Of a stretch of 64,000 nucleotides of DNA, positions 1 to 8,050 are shown piece after piece. Made by a program: the position numbers and the translations under genes. The notes under the pieces are model-generated. The model had not been told where the DNA came from. It was given only the letters and a program-made list of their open reading frames with translations, and ran no database searches. How positions within the stretch are numbered: position 1 is the stretch's first letter; the number at the start of each line of letters is the position of its first letter. Source of the stretch: Scleromatobacter humisilvae (GTDB taxonomy: Bacteria > Pseudomonadota > Gammaproteobacteria > Burkholderiales > Burkholderiaceae_C); assembly GCF_023231945.1 (NCBI RefSeq), contig NZ_JAJLJH010000006.1, positions 62,001 through 126,000 of the forward strand. Reading direction: 5' to 3'.

Positions 1-667
1 CGCAGCGCAGCGGCTGCCTGGCCGTCTCCACGAGCCGCACGTCCAGCGACGGGTCGTCGGCCAGCACGGTTCCGATGCCCGTGAGCACCGCGCCCGCGCG
101 CTTGCGGAACGCGTGGCCGTCCGCGCGCGCGTCCGCGCCGGTGATCCACTGGCTGGCGCCGTTGGGCAGCGCGGTGCGGCCGTCCAGCGACGCGGCGATC
201 TTCATGCGCACCCACGGCCGGCCGCGTTCCATGCGCGAGAAGAAGCCGATGTTCAACTCGCGGGCGCGCAGCGCGACGTCGTCCGGCGCGCGACCGATGG
301 CGATGCCGGCCGCGGCGATGCGCGCCGTGCCCTGGCCGTTGACGAGCGGGTTCGGGTCGCCGACGGCGATCTCGACCCGGCCGACGCCGGCCGCCACCAG
401 CGCGTCGCAGCACGGCGGCGTGCGGCCGTGGTGGGCGCAGGGCTCGAGCGTCACGTAGACGGTGGCGCCGCGCACGTCGTGGCCACGGGCCTGGGCGTCG
501 CGCAGCGCCATGACCTCCGCGTGCGGGCCGCCCGCGGCCTGCGTGTGGCCCTGGCCGAGGACGGTCGCGCCGTCGGCCGACACGATCAGGCAGCCGACGC
601 GCGGGTTCGGATCGGACAGGCCGACCGCGTGCTCGGCCAGCGCCAGCGTCAAAAGCCAGGGTTTCAT
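1..667 (-). CDS. ribD: Riboflavin biosynthesis deaminase/reductase RibD (5' part)
   Basis: Bifunctional enzyme of riboflavin synthesis: the N-terminal half deaminates the pyrimidine made by GTP cyclohydrolase II and the C-terminal half reduces it. About 222 codons lie in the window; the 3' end runs off the left edge. The deaminase zinc site is visible: His49 and Glu51 in PHAEVMAL, then Cys77 and Cys86 in EPCAHHGRTPPC. The reductase half begins near residue 140 (MKIAASLDGRTAL). The start is the ATG read from 667, which gives MKPWLLTLALAEHAVG, the normal RibD opening. It is divergent from the pilin block, with 129 bases between them. In many Burkholderiales ribD follows glyA-nrdR; here the pilin genes lie in between. 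Confidence 0.95.
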   Translation of the reverse strand, partial: MKPWLLTLALAEHAVGLSDPNPRVGCLIVSADGATVLGQGHTQAAGGPHAEVMALRDAQARGHDVRGATVYVTLEPCAHHGRTPPCCDALVAAGVGRVEIAVGDPNPLVNGQGTARIAAAGIAIGRAPDDVALRARELNIGFFSRMERGRPWVRMKIAASLDGRTALPNGASQWITGADARADGHAFRKRAGAVLTGIGTVLADDPSLDVRLVETARQPLRC

Positions 668-796
668 CGAGGATCGTCCGGTTGCCGCGCGCGCCTGCGC
701 CGGTTTTCGGGACGGATGGCGGGCTGCGCCGTCCCGGGGGATGATTTTCCATGACGGCGACTGAACAATCGGCGGCTTGCCTTTCGAGACCGCGAA

Positions 797-1360
797 ATGT
801 CCATTCCGTCCCTTTGCCCGCGCCGCCGTCCGGCGCCCGGCTTCACCCTGATCGAGCTGGCCATCGTGCTCGCGATCGTCGCCATCCTTCTGCGCGTGGC
901 GGCGCCGGGCATGTCGCGCAGCGTCGCCGCGCGGGCGCTGGCGGCGCAATCGTCCGAGTTCATGGCCGCATTGCGCTTCGCGCGCGCCACGGCGATGCAG
1001 CGCGGCATGGTCGTCACGATGTGCGCCAGCTTGCCGGGCGGCCCGCCGCTGGCCTGCCAGGGCCCGCACGCGGCCGACTGGCACAACGGCTGGATCGTGT
1101 TCGCCGACCGCGACCGCCACGGCACGCCCGACGCGAGCACGCCGCTGCTGCGCGTCCAGCAGGCCCTCCTGCGCAGCGGCGGTGTCGCGGGCACGCGCGG
1201 CAGCATCAGCTTCACGGCGGCGGGCTACAGCACCGACGCGGCGTCGCACTTCCTGTTCAGTCCGCCGGCGGAGGCCGCGCTCGACGCGCCGCCGGCCGTC
1301 ATGGTCTGCGTGAGCAAGCAGGGCCGGCCGCGCCTGGCCGGCACGGGGGCGTGCGATTGA
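797..1360 (+). CDS. FimT/GspH-type minor pilin (first copy)
   Basis: Type IV pilus minor pseudopilin of 187 residues, expected to be cut by prepilin peptidase and to help prime pilus assembly in the inner membrane. The class III signal is clear: a basic leader ends at Gly15 and is followed by FTLIELAIVLAIV with Glu at +5, the N-terminal pilin helix. The rest has the GspH/FimT layout (RFARATAMQRG after the helix, a small Cys-containing beta domain at the end). It is the first gene of a six-gene block on the plus strand. A second FimT-like gene follows after a gap of about 170 bases, so the two may have separate start signals. Confidence 0.88.
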   Translation: MSIPSLCPRRRPAPGFTLIELAIVLAIVAILLRVAAPGMSRSVAARALAAQSSEFMAALRFARATAMQRGMVVTMCASLPGGPPLACQGPHAADWHNGWIVFADRDRHGTPDASTPLLRVQQALLRSGGVAGTRGSISFTAAGYSTDAASHFLFSPPAEAALDAPPAVMVCVSKQGRPRLAGTGACD

Positions 1361-1528
1361 GCGCCGTGCATCCGGTGGCCGTGTCCGTCCGTCGTGAAGC
1401 GGCGCGACCGCCAGACCCGTTACATTCAGAATCGCCACGGCGTCCCTTGCCCGCGCCGGGCCGTTCCCGCCAACATGATCCGAACCCGTTCCGTTCCCGC
1501 GTCCGTCGCCTGCCCCAGCCGCCGCGCC

Positions 1529-2083
1529 ATGGCCTCGCGCGTGGCGGGCGTGACGCTGATCGAGCTGATGATCACGCTGGCCGTCGCCGGCATCGCCATC
1601 GCGGTGGGCGTGCCTTCGTTCATGCGCACGCTGGCGCGCCATGCGATCGCGTCGCAGGCCGAGGAGCTGCAGGATGCCGTGCGCCTCGGACGCAACGAGG
1701 CGATGAAGCGCAGCGGGCCGGTCGTCCTGTGCCGCACCGACGCGGCCAACGCCAGCCATTGCGCGGGCAGCGGCGGCAGCTGGCAGACCTGGGTGCTGTT
1801 CACCGATCTCGCTCGCAGCGGCGCCTTCGTCGCCGGCGATGCGATCGTGCGCCAGCACGTCGACGTGTCTGGCCGGATGAGCGTCACCAGCAGCGCCGCG
1901 AGCATCCGCTTCGAGTCCACCGGCATCGCGCACTCGGACAACGGCGCGCCCGTCGTCTTCGTGTTCGCCCCCGCGGGCGCGGCGGCCGACTCGAGCGGCA
2001 GCAACCTCGCGTTGCAACGCCAGGTCTGCGTCAACCCGCGCGGCGAGGTCGTGGTGATCGCGGGCGGCGCGACGTGTCCATGA
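1529..2083 (+). CDS. FimT/GspH-type minor pilin (second copy)
   Basis: A second GspH/FimT-type pseudopilin, 184 residues from the ATG at 1529. That start gives a seven-residue leader, MASRVAG, cut before VTLIELMITLAVAGIAIAVG with Glu at +5. In-frame ATGs at 1475 and 1394 would lengthen the leader, which is unusual for this family, so I prefer 1529. After the helix comes DAVRLGRNEAMKRSG, typical of FimT. Its stop overlaps the pilV start (ATGA at 2080-2083), so the two are translationally coupled. Two FimT paralogs at the head of the operon matches the FimT/FimU pair of other proteobacteria. Confidence 0.85.
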   Translation: MASRVAGVTLIELMITLAVAGIAIAVGVPSFMRTLARHAIASQAEELQDAVRLGRNEAMKRSGPVVLCRTDAANASHCAGSGGSWQTWVLFTDLARSGAFVAGDAIVRQHVDVSGRMSVTSSAASIRFESTGIAHSDNGAPVVFVFAPAGAAADSSGSNLALQRQVCVNPRGEVVVIAGGATCP

Positions 2084-2643
2084 CGCCGCGCCGCGCCCGA
2101 TCCGCCCAGGCCGGCTTCTCTCTGGTCGAGGTGCTGGTGGCGATGTTCGTCGTCGCGATGGGCATCCTCGCGCTGGCAGGGCTGCTGCAGGCGTCCACGC
2201 GCTACTCGAAGATGAGCGAGCTGCGCTCCACCGCCACGCTGCTGGCCAACGACATCGCCGACCGCATCCGCGCCAATCCGATGGGCGGCGAGATCGGCAC
2301 CGGCGGCTACGACATCACCGACAAGGCCTTCCCCAGTCCGCTCGCACCGCCGCATCCGCCCTGCACCAGCGAGGCGCCCTGCGGGCCGGTCGACCTGGCG
2401 AAGGTCGACCTGGCCGACTGGACGGCCCGCGTGCACGCGACGCTGCCCAAGGGCTCGACCTGGATCCAGTACCACGCCGGCACGCCGCCCGCGCCCGAGT
2501 ACCTCGACGTCTGGGTCGGCTGGGCCGACCCGCTCACGCTGTCGCCGGGCATCTCCACCGACCACTCGGGCACCGAATGCCCGGACACCTGGAAGAAGAT
2601 CGAGCCCTCGGTGCGTTGCGTCTACCTGCAGGTGACGCTGTGA
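2080..2643 (+). CDS. pilV: Minor pilin PilV
   Basis: Type IV pilus modification protein PilV, 187 residues, part of the minor-pilin priming complex. The leader MTPRRARSAQAG is followed by FSLVEVLVAMFVVAMGILAL, with Glu at +5 and the MGxLALAGLQ pattern usual for PilV. The body carries a Cys pair (PPCTSEAPC) and further Cys near the end (ECPDTWKKIEPSVRC). The start ATG overlaps the preceding stop in ATGA, and its own stop overlaps the pilW GTG, so translation of the block is coupled. Confidence 0.88.
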   Translation: MTPRRARSAQAGFSLVEVLVAMFVVAMGILALAGLLQASTRYSKMSELRSTATLLANDIADRIRANPMGGEIGTGGYDITDKAFPSPLAPPHPPCTSEAPCGPVDLAKVDLADWTARVHATLPKGSTWIQYHAGTPPAPEYLDVWVGWADPLTLSPGISTDHSGTECPDTWKKIEPSVRCVYLQVTL

Positions 2644-3545
2644 CGCGGCGCGCGTCCCCGCGTCGGCGGCTGGCTGCGGCCGGCTTCACGCTGATCGAGA
2701 TGATGGTGGCGCTGGCGATCGGCCTGGCCGTCGTCGGCGCGCTGATCGCGGCCTACCTCGCGTCGTTCGCCAGCGGCCGGCACACCGACGCCATCGTGCA
2801 GATCACCGAGGACGCCGCGCTCGCGCTCAACGTGATGCGCCAGCAGGTCGCGCAGGCCGGCTTCAGCCAGCCGCACGGCGCGGGCGGCGCCGGCATGGTG
2901 CTGCACACGTTCCCGGCCATCGTCGGCTGCGAGGCGGCCGGCTTCGCCGACCTGAACGCCAACATCATGGCGGCCAACAACTGCAAGGTGAGCGAGTCTG
3001 ATCCAGCCACGCCCGACGCGCTGGAAGTCGCCTTCGAAGGCAGCGTGCTGCCCGGCAAGGCGTCCAACGGCATCCTGGGCGGCAGCGGCGGCGCGCAGCC
3101 GCTCGACTGCCTCGGCAACTCGTTCGCCAAGACGCACGACGAGGCCACCGGCGACGACTACTGGCTCAACGACAGCAAGTTCTACGTCGCCGACGGCAGC
3201 CTCTATTGCCACGGCCCGGGCAACGCCGCCGGCGCGGCGCTGGTGCAGAACGTCGAGACGCTGCAGGTCACCTACGGCATGGCCTCGGCACCGGCCGGCG
3301 CGCCGGGCGCCGGGCAGGTCATCTACTACGGCAACGCACCGCCGCCGGGCTCGCCGCTGTGGGCCAACGTGGTCTCGGTCAAGCTGTGCGTGCAGGTGCG
3401 CAGCGCCACCAAGGTGCTGGACACGAAGTCGAGGGCCACGCTGGGCGGCTGGGTCGACTGCGGCAGCACGCAGCGCGCTGCCGCCGATGGCTACCTGCGC
3501 CGCACCTTCACCACCACCATCGTGTTGCAGAACAAGCTGCTGTGA
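2640..3545 (+). CDS. pilW: Minor pilin PilW
   Basis: Minor pilin of the PilW family, 301 residues. I chose the GTG at 2640, which overlaps the pilV stop (GTGA). An upstream in-frame ATG at 2577 would put 21 extra residues inside pilV and before the leader. From the GTG the leader is MTRRASPRRRLAAAG, cut before FTLIEMMVALAIGLAVVGAL with Glu at +5. The following IVQITEDAALALNVMRQQVAQAGF is the usual PilW stretch. The large C-terminal part has several Cys (GCEAAG, LDCLG, LYCHG, KLCVQV, VDCGS), probably disulfides outside the membrane. Confidence 0.87.
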   Translation: MTRRASPRRRLAAAGFTLIEMMVALAIGLAVVGALIAAYLASFASGRHTDAIVQITEDAALALNVMRQQVAQAGFSQPHGAGGAGMVLHTFPAIVGCEAAGFADLNANIMAANNCKVSESDPATPDALEVAFEGSVLPGKASNGILGGSGGAQPLDCLGNSFAKTHDEATGDDYWLNDSKFYVADGSLYCHGPGNAAGAALVQNVETLQVTYGMASAPAGAPGAGQVIYYGNAPPPGSPLWANVVSVKLCVQVRSATKVLDTKSRATLGGWVDCGSTQRAAADGYLRRTFTTTIVLQNKLL

Positions 3546-4183
3546 GCCCGCGCCGTTCATCCTCCGCCCCGATCGCCGCGCGCGTCACGCCCGCGCGCGC
3601 GCAGGGCTTCTCGCTGATCATCGCCATGCTGATGCTGGCCGTGATCGGCCTGGCCTCGGCCGCGATCATGCGCAACGCCACCAGCGGCGACCAGGTGGCC
3701 AACAACAACCGGCTGCAGACGCAGGCCAACCAGTACGCGCAGCTCGCGCTGCGCTTCTGCGAATCCCAGCTGGCGCTGCCGGCGGCGTCGCGCAGTGTCG
3801 CGCTGCAGCCCGTGGCCTCGCCCGAGGCCTGGACGGCACAGGCCAACTGGGCGGTCAAGGGCAAGGCCCTGGCCCACACGCTCGTCCCAGCCGAGATCGG
3901 CAGCGCGGTGCAGCCCCGCGTCGCGCCGCAATGCCTGATGGAGGCGACGGCCGTGCCCAACCTCTACACCGTCACCGCGCGCGGCTTCAGCGCCGACTTC
4001 AAGGCCGACCCCAGCACCGGTTCGACCCGCAACGGCTCGGCCATCTGGCTGCAGGCCACGATCTACGCCGAGAGCGAGGCCGTGCCGGCCGACCCGGCGG
4101 CCGCGGTGGCCCCCGCGTCGACGGCCGGCGCGCTCACGGTGCGCCAGCGCGTCTGGCAGCAACTGCTGACGCCGCCGTTCTGA
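3542..4183 (+). CDS. pilX: Minor pilin PilX
   Basis: PilX-type minor pilin, 213 residues. The start is taken as the GTG at 3542, again overlapping the previous stop as GTGA. The leader ends ARAQG and is followed by FSLIIAMLMLAVIGLASAAI. There is no Glu at position 5, which is normal for PilX and the GspK-like pseudopilins that sit at the tip of the fibre. NATSGDQVANNNRLQTQANQ after the helix is the characteristic PilX segment. In most relatives the next gene is the large adhesin pilY1; here pilE follows directly, 40 bases on. Confidence 0.83.
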   Translation: MSPRRSSSAPIAARVTPARAQGFSLIIAMLMLAVIGLASAAIMRNATSGDQVANNNRLQTQANQYAQLALRFCESQLALPAASRSVALQPVASPEAWTAQANWAVKGKALAHTLVPAEIGSAVQPRVAPQCLMEATAVPNLYTVTARGFSADFKADPSTGSTRNGSAIWLQATIYAESEAVPADPAAAVAPASTAGALTVRQRVWQQLLTPPF

Positions 4184-4223
4184 CGCTGCCGTTGCGCCAC
4201 CGACGCTCCTCATCCCGTCCGCG

Positions 4224-4682
4224 ATGCGCCCGCGCTCGTCCCACGTCGTCACCCGCCAGGCGTCGCCTGGCTTCACGCTGATCGAACTGCTGGTCGCGAT
4301 GGCCGCGCTGGCCATCCTGGCCGCGATCGCGTTGCCCGCGTTCTTCGAGCAGCTGGCCCGCGCACGGCGCAGCGATGTCCAGGCCGCGCTGCTCGAGGAC
4401 GCCGCCTACATGCAGCACTACTACGCGTCGCACAACGCGTACTGGGACCAGCTGCCCCCGCAACTGCCGTTCGCGAGCACGCCGCGGCAGGGCGCCCCGA
4501 GCTATGCGATCACGGTCAGCGTACCGGCCGACGATCCGACCTCGTTCGTGTTGACGGCCACCCGCAGCGGCGCGATGTCGTCCGACGCCTGCGGCGACTT
4601 CACCTACGACAACCTGGGTCGGCGCGACCTGGCCGCCGGCACGTTCGCCGCCGGACGCAACGCCGCGAATTGCTGGCGGTGA
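4224..4682 (+). CDS. pilE: PilE-like type IV pilin
   Basis: Type IV pilin-like protein of 152 residues. The leader MRPRSSHVVTRQASPG is followed by FTLIELLVAMAALAILAAIALP with Glu at +5. Then come FFEQLARARRSDVQAALLEDAAYMQHYYASHNAYW, the signature of the small PilE-type minor pilins at the end of fimT-pilVWX-pilY1-pilE operons. Two Cys near the C-terminus (SSDACGDF and AANCWR) would form the D-region disulfide loop. It is the last gene of the block, convergent with nrdR, and a hairpin terminator lies 20 bases after the stop. Confidence 0.85.
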   Translation: MRPRSSHVVTRQASPGFTLIELLVAMAALAILAAIALPAFFEQLARARRSDVQAALLEDAAYMQHYYASHNAYWDQLPPQLPFASTPRQGAPSYAITVSVPADDPTSFVLTATRSGAMSSDACGDFTYDNLGRRDLAAGTFAAGRNAANCWR

Positions 4683-4697
4683 CCGGCGCGACCGACG

Positions 4698-4722
4698 AAA
4701 AACCCGGCGCGCGGCCGGGTTT
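4698..4722. terminator. Bidirectional terminator between pilE and nrdR
   Basis: A 9-bp perfect inverted repeat AAACCCGGC / GCCGGGTTT (4700-4708 and 4714-4722, five-base loop) lies between the convergent pilE and nrdR genes. On the minus strand it runs into TTTTT, so it works best for nrdR; on the plus strand the stem itself ends in TTT. Confidence 0.7.
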
Positions 4723-4728
4723 GCAGGT

Positions 4729-5172
4729 TCAGATGTCCTTGATCAGCCGACTGAACTCGTCGACATCCTCGAAGCTTCGATAGACCGACGCGAAGCGCAC
4801 GTAGGCCACCTTGTCGAGGCGCTTGAGTTCGCGCATCACCAGCTCGCCGACCCGCGTCGACGGCACTTCGCGCAGGCCGGTGCCGATCAGCTTGTCCTGG
4901 ATGCGCTCGATCGCCGCGTCGATCTGCTCGATGCTCACCTGGCGCTTGCGCAGCGCGAGCGTCATCGAGCCGCGCAGCTTGGCGGGATCGAAGTCGACGC
5001 GCGCGCCGCTCTTCTTGACGATCGCCGGCAGCGCCATCTCGGCGCGCTCGTAGGTCGTGAAGCGCTTGTCGCACTTGAGGCAGCGGCGGCGCCGCCGGAC
5101 GACGTCGCCCTCGTCCGATTCGCGGGTCTCGGCGACCTGCGTCTCGTCGTGACTGCAATAAGGGCAGCGCAT
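4729..5172 (-). CDS. nrdR: Transcriptional repressor NrdR
   Basis: Nucleotide-sensing repressor of ribonucleotide reductase genes, 147 residues, the usual length. The N-terminal zinc ribbon is complete: Cys3 and Cys6 (MRCPYC) with Cys31 and Cys34 (CLKC). It is followed by the basic RRRRRC turn and the line [11 protein letters not shown]. Residues of about 46-136 form the ATP-cone domain that binds (d)ATP. It lies 16 bases downstream of glyA on the same strand, so the two are probably co-transcribed, as is common in Burkholderiales. Confidence 0.96.
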   Translation of the reverse strand: MRCPYCSHDETQVAETRESDEGDVVRRRRRCLKCDKRFTTYERAEMALPAIVKKSGARVDFDPAKLRGSMTLALRKRQVSIEQIDAAIERIQDKLIGTGLREVPSTRVGELVMRELKRLDKVAYVRFASVYRSFEDVDEFSRLIKDI

Positions 5173-5188
5173 GGGGCGACGCGTCGGA

Positions 5189-6436
5189 TCAGCGGTAGAC
5201 CGGGAAGTCGCGCGTCAGGGCCTCGACCTTGGCACGCACCGCGGCCAGGCGCGCCGCGTCCTGCGGGGCGTCCAGCACGTCGGCGATCAGGTGCGCCGTG
5301 GCGCGGGCCTGGTCTTCCTTGAAGCCGCGCGTGGTCATCGCCGGCGTGCCCAGGCGGATGCCGCTGGTGACCATCGGCTTTTCCGGGTCGTTCGGGATCG
5401 CGTTCTTGTTGCAGGTCATGTGCGCCTCGCCCAGGATGCGTTCGGCGTCCTTGCCGGTGATGCCCTTGGCGCGCAGGTCGACCAGCATCACGTGGCTCTC
5501 GGTGCGGCCCGAGACGATGCGCAGGCCGCGCTCGATCAGCGTCTTCGCGAGCACGTCTGCGTTCTTCACGACTTGCTGTTGATACGTCTTGAACTCGGGC
5601 GACAGCACCTCCTGGAACGCGATGGCCTTGCCGGCGATCACGTGCATCAGCGGGCCGCCCTGCAGGCCCGGGAAGATGGCGGAGTTGATCTGCTTGGCGA
5701 ACGCATCCTTCATCAGGATGATGCCGCCGCGCGGGCCACGCAGGCTCTTGTGCGTGGTGGACGTGACGACGTCGGCGTGCGGCACCGGGTTCGGATAGAC
5801 GCCCGCGGCGATCAGGCCGGCGTAGTGCGCCATGTCGACCATGAAATACGCGCCGATCTCCTTGGCGACCTTCGCGAAGCGCTCGAAGTCGATGCGCAGC
5901 GCGAACGCCGAGGCGCCCGCGATGATCAGCTTCGGCTTGTGCTCGCGCGCGGTGCGCTCCATCGCGTCGTAGTCGATGTCCTCGGCCGCGTTCAGGCCGT
6001 AGCTGACGACCTTGAACCACTTGCCGCTCATGTTGAGCGCCATGCCGTGGGTCAGGTGGCCGCCTTCGGCCAGGCTCATGCCCATGATGGTGTCGCCGGG
6101 CTGCAGCAGGCCCAGGAAGACGGCCTGGTTGGCCTGCGAGCCGGAGTTGGGCTGCACGTTGGCGTTCTCGGCGCCGAACAGCTGCTTGATGCGGTCGATG
6201 GCCAGCTGCTCGACGACGTCGACGTTCTCGCAGCCGCCGTAGTAGCGCTTGCCCGGGTAGCCTTCGGCGTACTTGTTGGTGAGCTGCGAGCCCTGCGCGG
6301 CCATCACGGCCGGCGAGCAGTAGTTCTCCGAGGCGATCAGCTCGATGTGCTGTTCCTGGCGCAGGTTCTCGGCCTGGATGGCGGCCCAGATGGCGGGGTC
6401 AACGTTGGCGATCGTCGATTGTTGGCGGTCGAACAT
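5189..6436 (-). CDS. glyA: Serine hydroxymethyltransferase
   Basis: Cytosolic PLP enzyme that converts serine and tetrahydrofolate to glycine and 5,10-methylene-THF, the main one-carbon source for purine and thymidylate synthesis. It has 415 residues, the normal length. The PLP lysine is Lys230 in [14 protein letters not shown]. Other family marks are [12 protein letters not shown], the [12 protein letters not shown] loop and [10 protein letters not shown]. The ATG at 6436 is preceded by AAGGAA. nrdR follows on the same strand. The 5' leader carries a ZTP riboswitch (separate entry), which fits control by the folate-stress signal ZTP/ZMP. Confidence 0.97.
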   Translation of the reverse strand: MFDRQQSTIANVDPAIWAAIQAENLRQEQHIELIASENYCSPAVMAAQGSQLTNKYAEGYPGKRYYGGCENVDVVEQLAIDRIKQLFGAENANVQPNSGSQANQAVFLGLLQPGDTIMGMSLAEGGHLTHGMALNMSGKWFKVVSYGLNAAEDIDYDAMERTAREHKPKLIIAGASAFALRIDFERFAKVAKEIGAYFMVDMAHYAGLIAAGVYPNPVPHADVVTSTTHKSLRGPRGGIILMKDAFAKQINSAIFPGLQGGPLMHVIAGKAIAFQEVLSPEFKTYQQQVVKNADVLAKTLIERGLRIVSGRTESHVMLVDLRAKGITGKDAERILGEAHMTCNKNAIPNDPEKPMVTSGIRLGTPAMTTRGFKEDQARATAHLIADVLDAPQDAARLAAVRAKVEALTRDFPVYR

Positions 6437-6551
6437 GGAGATTCCTTGGATTGAAGGGCTTTGCGGGCGCGACGCCGGGCCTCGCTGGCGTCCGCCGGGT
6501 GCGCGCGGACGCGCGTCGGTGAGGGACTCCAGCGGTGCGCGAAAGTCGCGC

Positions 6552-6709
6552 TGCCCAGGCGAACGGCTGAAAAGGCGAGGGCGGGACGCTCATTCCCGAT
6601 CACCTTTCGCGCTTCCCGGTGGTGGCCCACCTCGCAACCCGTCCGGAGCCCGGTGGCCGCAGCTCGGCCGGATCTCTCGGGACGCGTCCTGTCGCCAGTC
6701 GCGCGAGCC
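6552..6709 (-). promoter_or_regulatory. ZTP (pfl) riboswitch in the glyA leader
   Basis: Read on the minus strand from 6709, the leader begins GGCTCGCGCGACTGGCGA (6709-6692), the conserved 5' block of the pfl motif. It later has CCACCGGGAAGCGCGA (ending at 6607) and then CGCCTGGGCA (6561-6552), the conserved 3' block. The P1 stem is present: TCGCGC (6706-6701) pairs with GCGCGA (6612-6607). GGCG in the first block can pair with CGCC in the last to give the known pseudoknot. A weak -10-like TAAACT at 6718-6713 would start the RNA at about the first aptamer base. No U-rich terminator is visible in the roughly 115 bases before the glyA ATG, so control may act on translation or through Rho. Confidence 0.87.
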
Positions 6710-6773
6710 GCCAGTTTAACCGGCCCGCCGGCCGCGCGGCGAGCGGGGAGGATTGATTGACGCAATACGAAGC

Positions 6774-6796
6774 AAAACGGGCGCCTCGGCGCCCGT
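6774..6796 (-). terminator. Intrinsic terminator after the lytic transglycosylase gene
   Basis: Perfect 9-bp stem ACGGGCGCC / GGCGCCCGT (6777-6785 with 6788-6796, two-base loop). On the minus strand it is followed by TTTTGCTT. It lies about 47 bases past the stop of the transglycosylase gene and separates it from the glyA leader. Confidence 0.8.
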
Positions 6797-6842
6797 CGGG
6801 TCGATTCCGTGCAGCCGAGGCGGCGGCGCGGCGAAGGGTCGA

Positions 6843-7796
6843 TCAGCGCACGGACGCCACGCGCTCGTGTTCCGGCCGCGCCTGCGCGTCCAGCTCGGGC
6901 GCGTCGGCATGGGCGGTCGATTCGCTGGCGGCCGGCGCGGCCGGGGCGACGACGGCCGCAGGCGCGACGACGGCCGGGGCCGGCGCGACCTTGGCGACGA
7001 CCGGCACGATGGTCGGCGGCACGTTCTGGCCCGCCGCGACGCGCTTGAGCAGCTCCTGCTCGGCGATGACCTTGGCCGCGTAGCCGCCGTCGTCGTCGCC
7101 GGCACCGGCGCCGACGTAGAAGCGCAGGCCGTCGGACAGGCCGCCGGCCTTGGCGATGCATTCCTTGAGCACCAGCACGCCCACGCGCAGGTTGCTGACC
7201 GGGTCGAACGCCGCCAGGTGGCCGCCGTAGGACTCGTACTTGTCGCTGTGCACCTTGGTCATGACCTGCATCAGGCCCTGCGCGCCCACCGGGCTCTGCG
7301 CGAACGGATTGAAGCTCGACTCGATTGCCATCACCGACAGGATCAGCGTCGGCTCGATGCCGGTGCGCTGGCCGACCGTCCAGGATTCCTGCACCAGGCG
7401 GGCGACCGGCTCGGGCGCCACGTGGTAGCGGCGCACGATCCAGCGGGCCACGTTGGCCTGGGCGCGCGTCAGGTCGGCCAGGTCCGCCGTCGACGACGTG
7501 TTGACCGGCCCGCCGGTGGACGTCGGCTCCGTCTCGGCGACGGCCGCGAGGTCCTCGCCGCCGCTGCGCGCCAGGTGGCGCGCCTCGAGCCAGCCCCAGG
7601 CGCGCGCCTCGAGGCTGTCGCGCAGTTCGTCCTGGCTGCCCATGAACAGCGCGCCCGCGACGACTGCCAGTCCCACCATGGCCAGCATGCTGTGGCTCAC
7701 ATCGAGCAGGCCGTGGCCCACGTCGGTCAGGAACACGGTCACTGACTCTCGCCCGGTTGTCAGTGCGTTGCGCACGACGGCTTGGGGTTGAAGCAT
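6843..7796 (-). CDS. SLT-type lytic transglycosylase, membrane-anchored
   Basis: Peptidoglycan-cleaving lytic transglycosylase, 317 residues from the ATG at 7796, which has a good ribosome site (AAAGGAG, seven bases upstream). One membrane segment near residues 37-53 would anchor it to the inner membrane. The SLT domain spans about 133-245. Catalytic Glu159 sits in SVMAIESSFNPFAQSP, followed by GAQGLMQVM and, later, NLRVGVLVLKECI and GLRFYVGAG. The C-terminal 70 residues are an Ala/Pro/Val-rich tail. It is followed by a strong terminator and is divergent from ubiD, so it is likely a single-gene unit. The exact substrate role (general turnover or a secretion system) is not visible. Confidence 0.85.
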   Translation of the reverse strand: MLQPQAVVRNALTTGRESVTVFLTDVGHGLLDVSHSMLAMVGLAVVAGALFMGSQDELRDSLEARAWGWLEARHLARSGGEDLAAVAETEPTSTGGPVNTSSTADLADLTRAQANVARWIVRRYHVAPEPVARLVQESWTVGQRTGIEPTLILSVMAIESSFNPFAQSPVGAQGLMQVMTKVHSDKYESYGGHLAAFDPVSNLRVGVLVLKECIAKAGGLSDGLRFYVGAGAGDDDGGYAAKVIAEQELLKRVAAGQNVPPTIVPVVAKVAPAPAVVAPAAVVAPAAPAASESTAHADAPELDAQARPEHERVASVR

Positions 7797-8050
7797 CTCT
7801 CTCCTTTCACAGCTCGGTGCCGACGGTCGGCGCACTCGGGGCGCACGGTCGCGGCGTTCTCGACGCTGGCGATAATGGATCGCTGCGATTCATGGCCGGT
7901 TTTGTCTGCGTCTAGCAGCCGGCGGCAGCCTTCAGGGCCCGGCCTCAGCGAGGAGGAGGGATAACCCTGGTGTGTAAATCTGCAGGGATTGTAGGAAGCC
8001 GCGAAATAACCCGTCAAGCATATAGACTTCTCGTTCCATAACCAAAAATT

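Noticed and set aside
3605-3680. PilX as a defective pilin because it lacks Glu5
   Set aside because: Lack of Glu5 is the family norm for PilX and GspK-like tip pseudopilins.
6437-6710. Glycine or SAM riboswitch ahead of glyA
   Set aside because: The conserved blocks fit the ZTP/pfl motif, not a glycine tandem aptamer or SAM aptamer.
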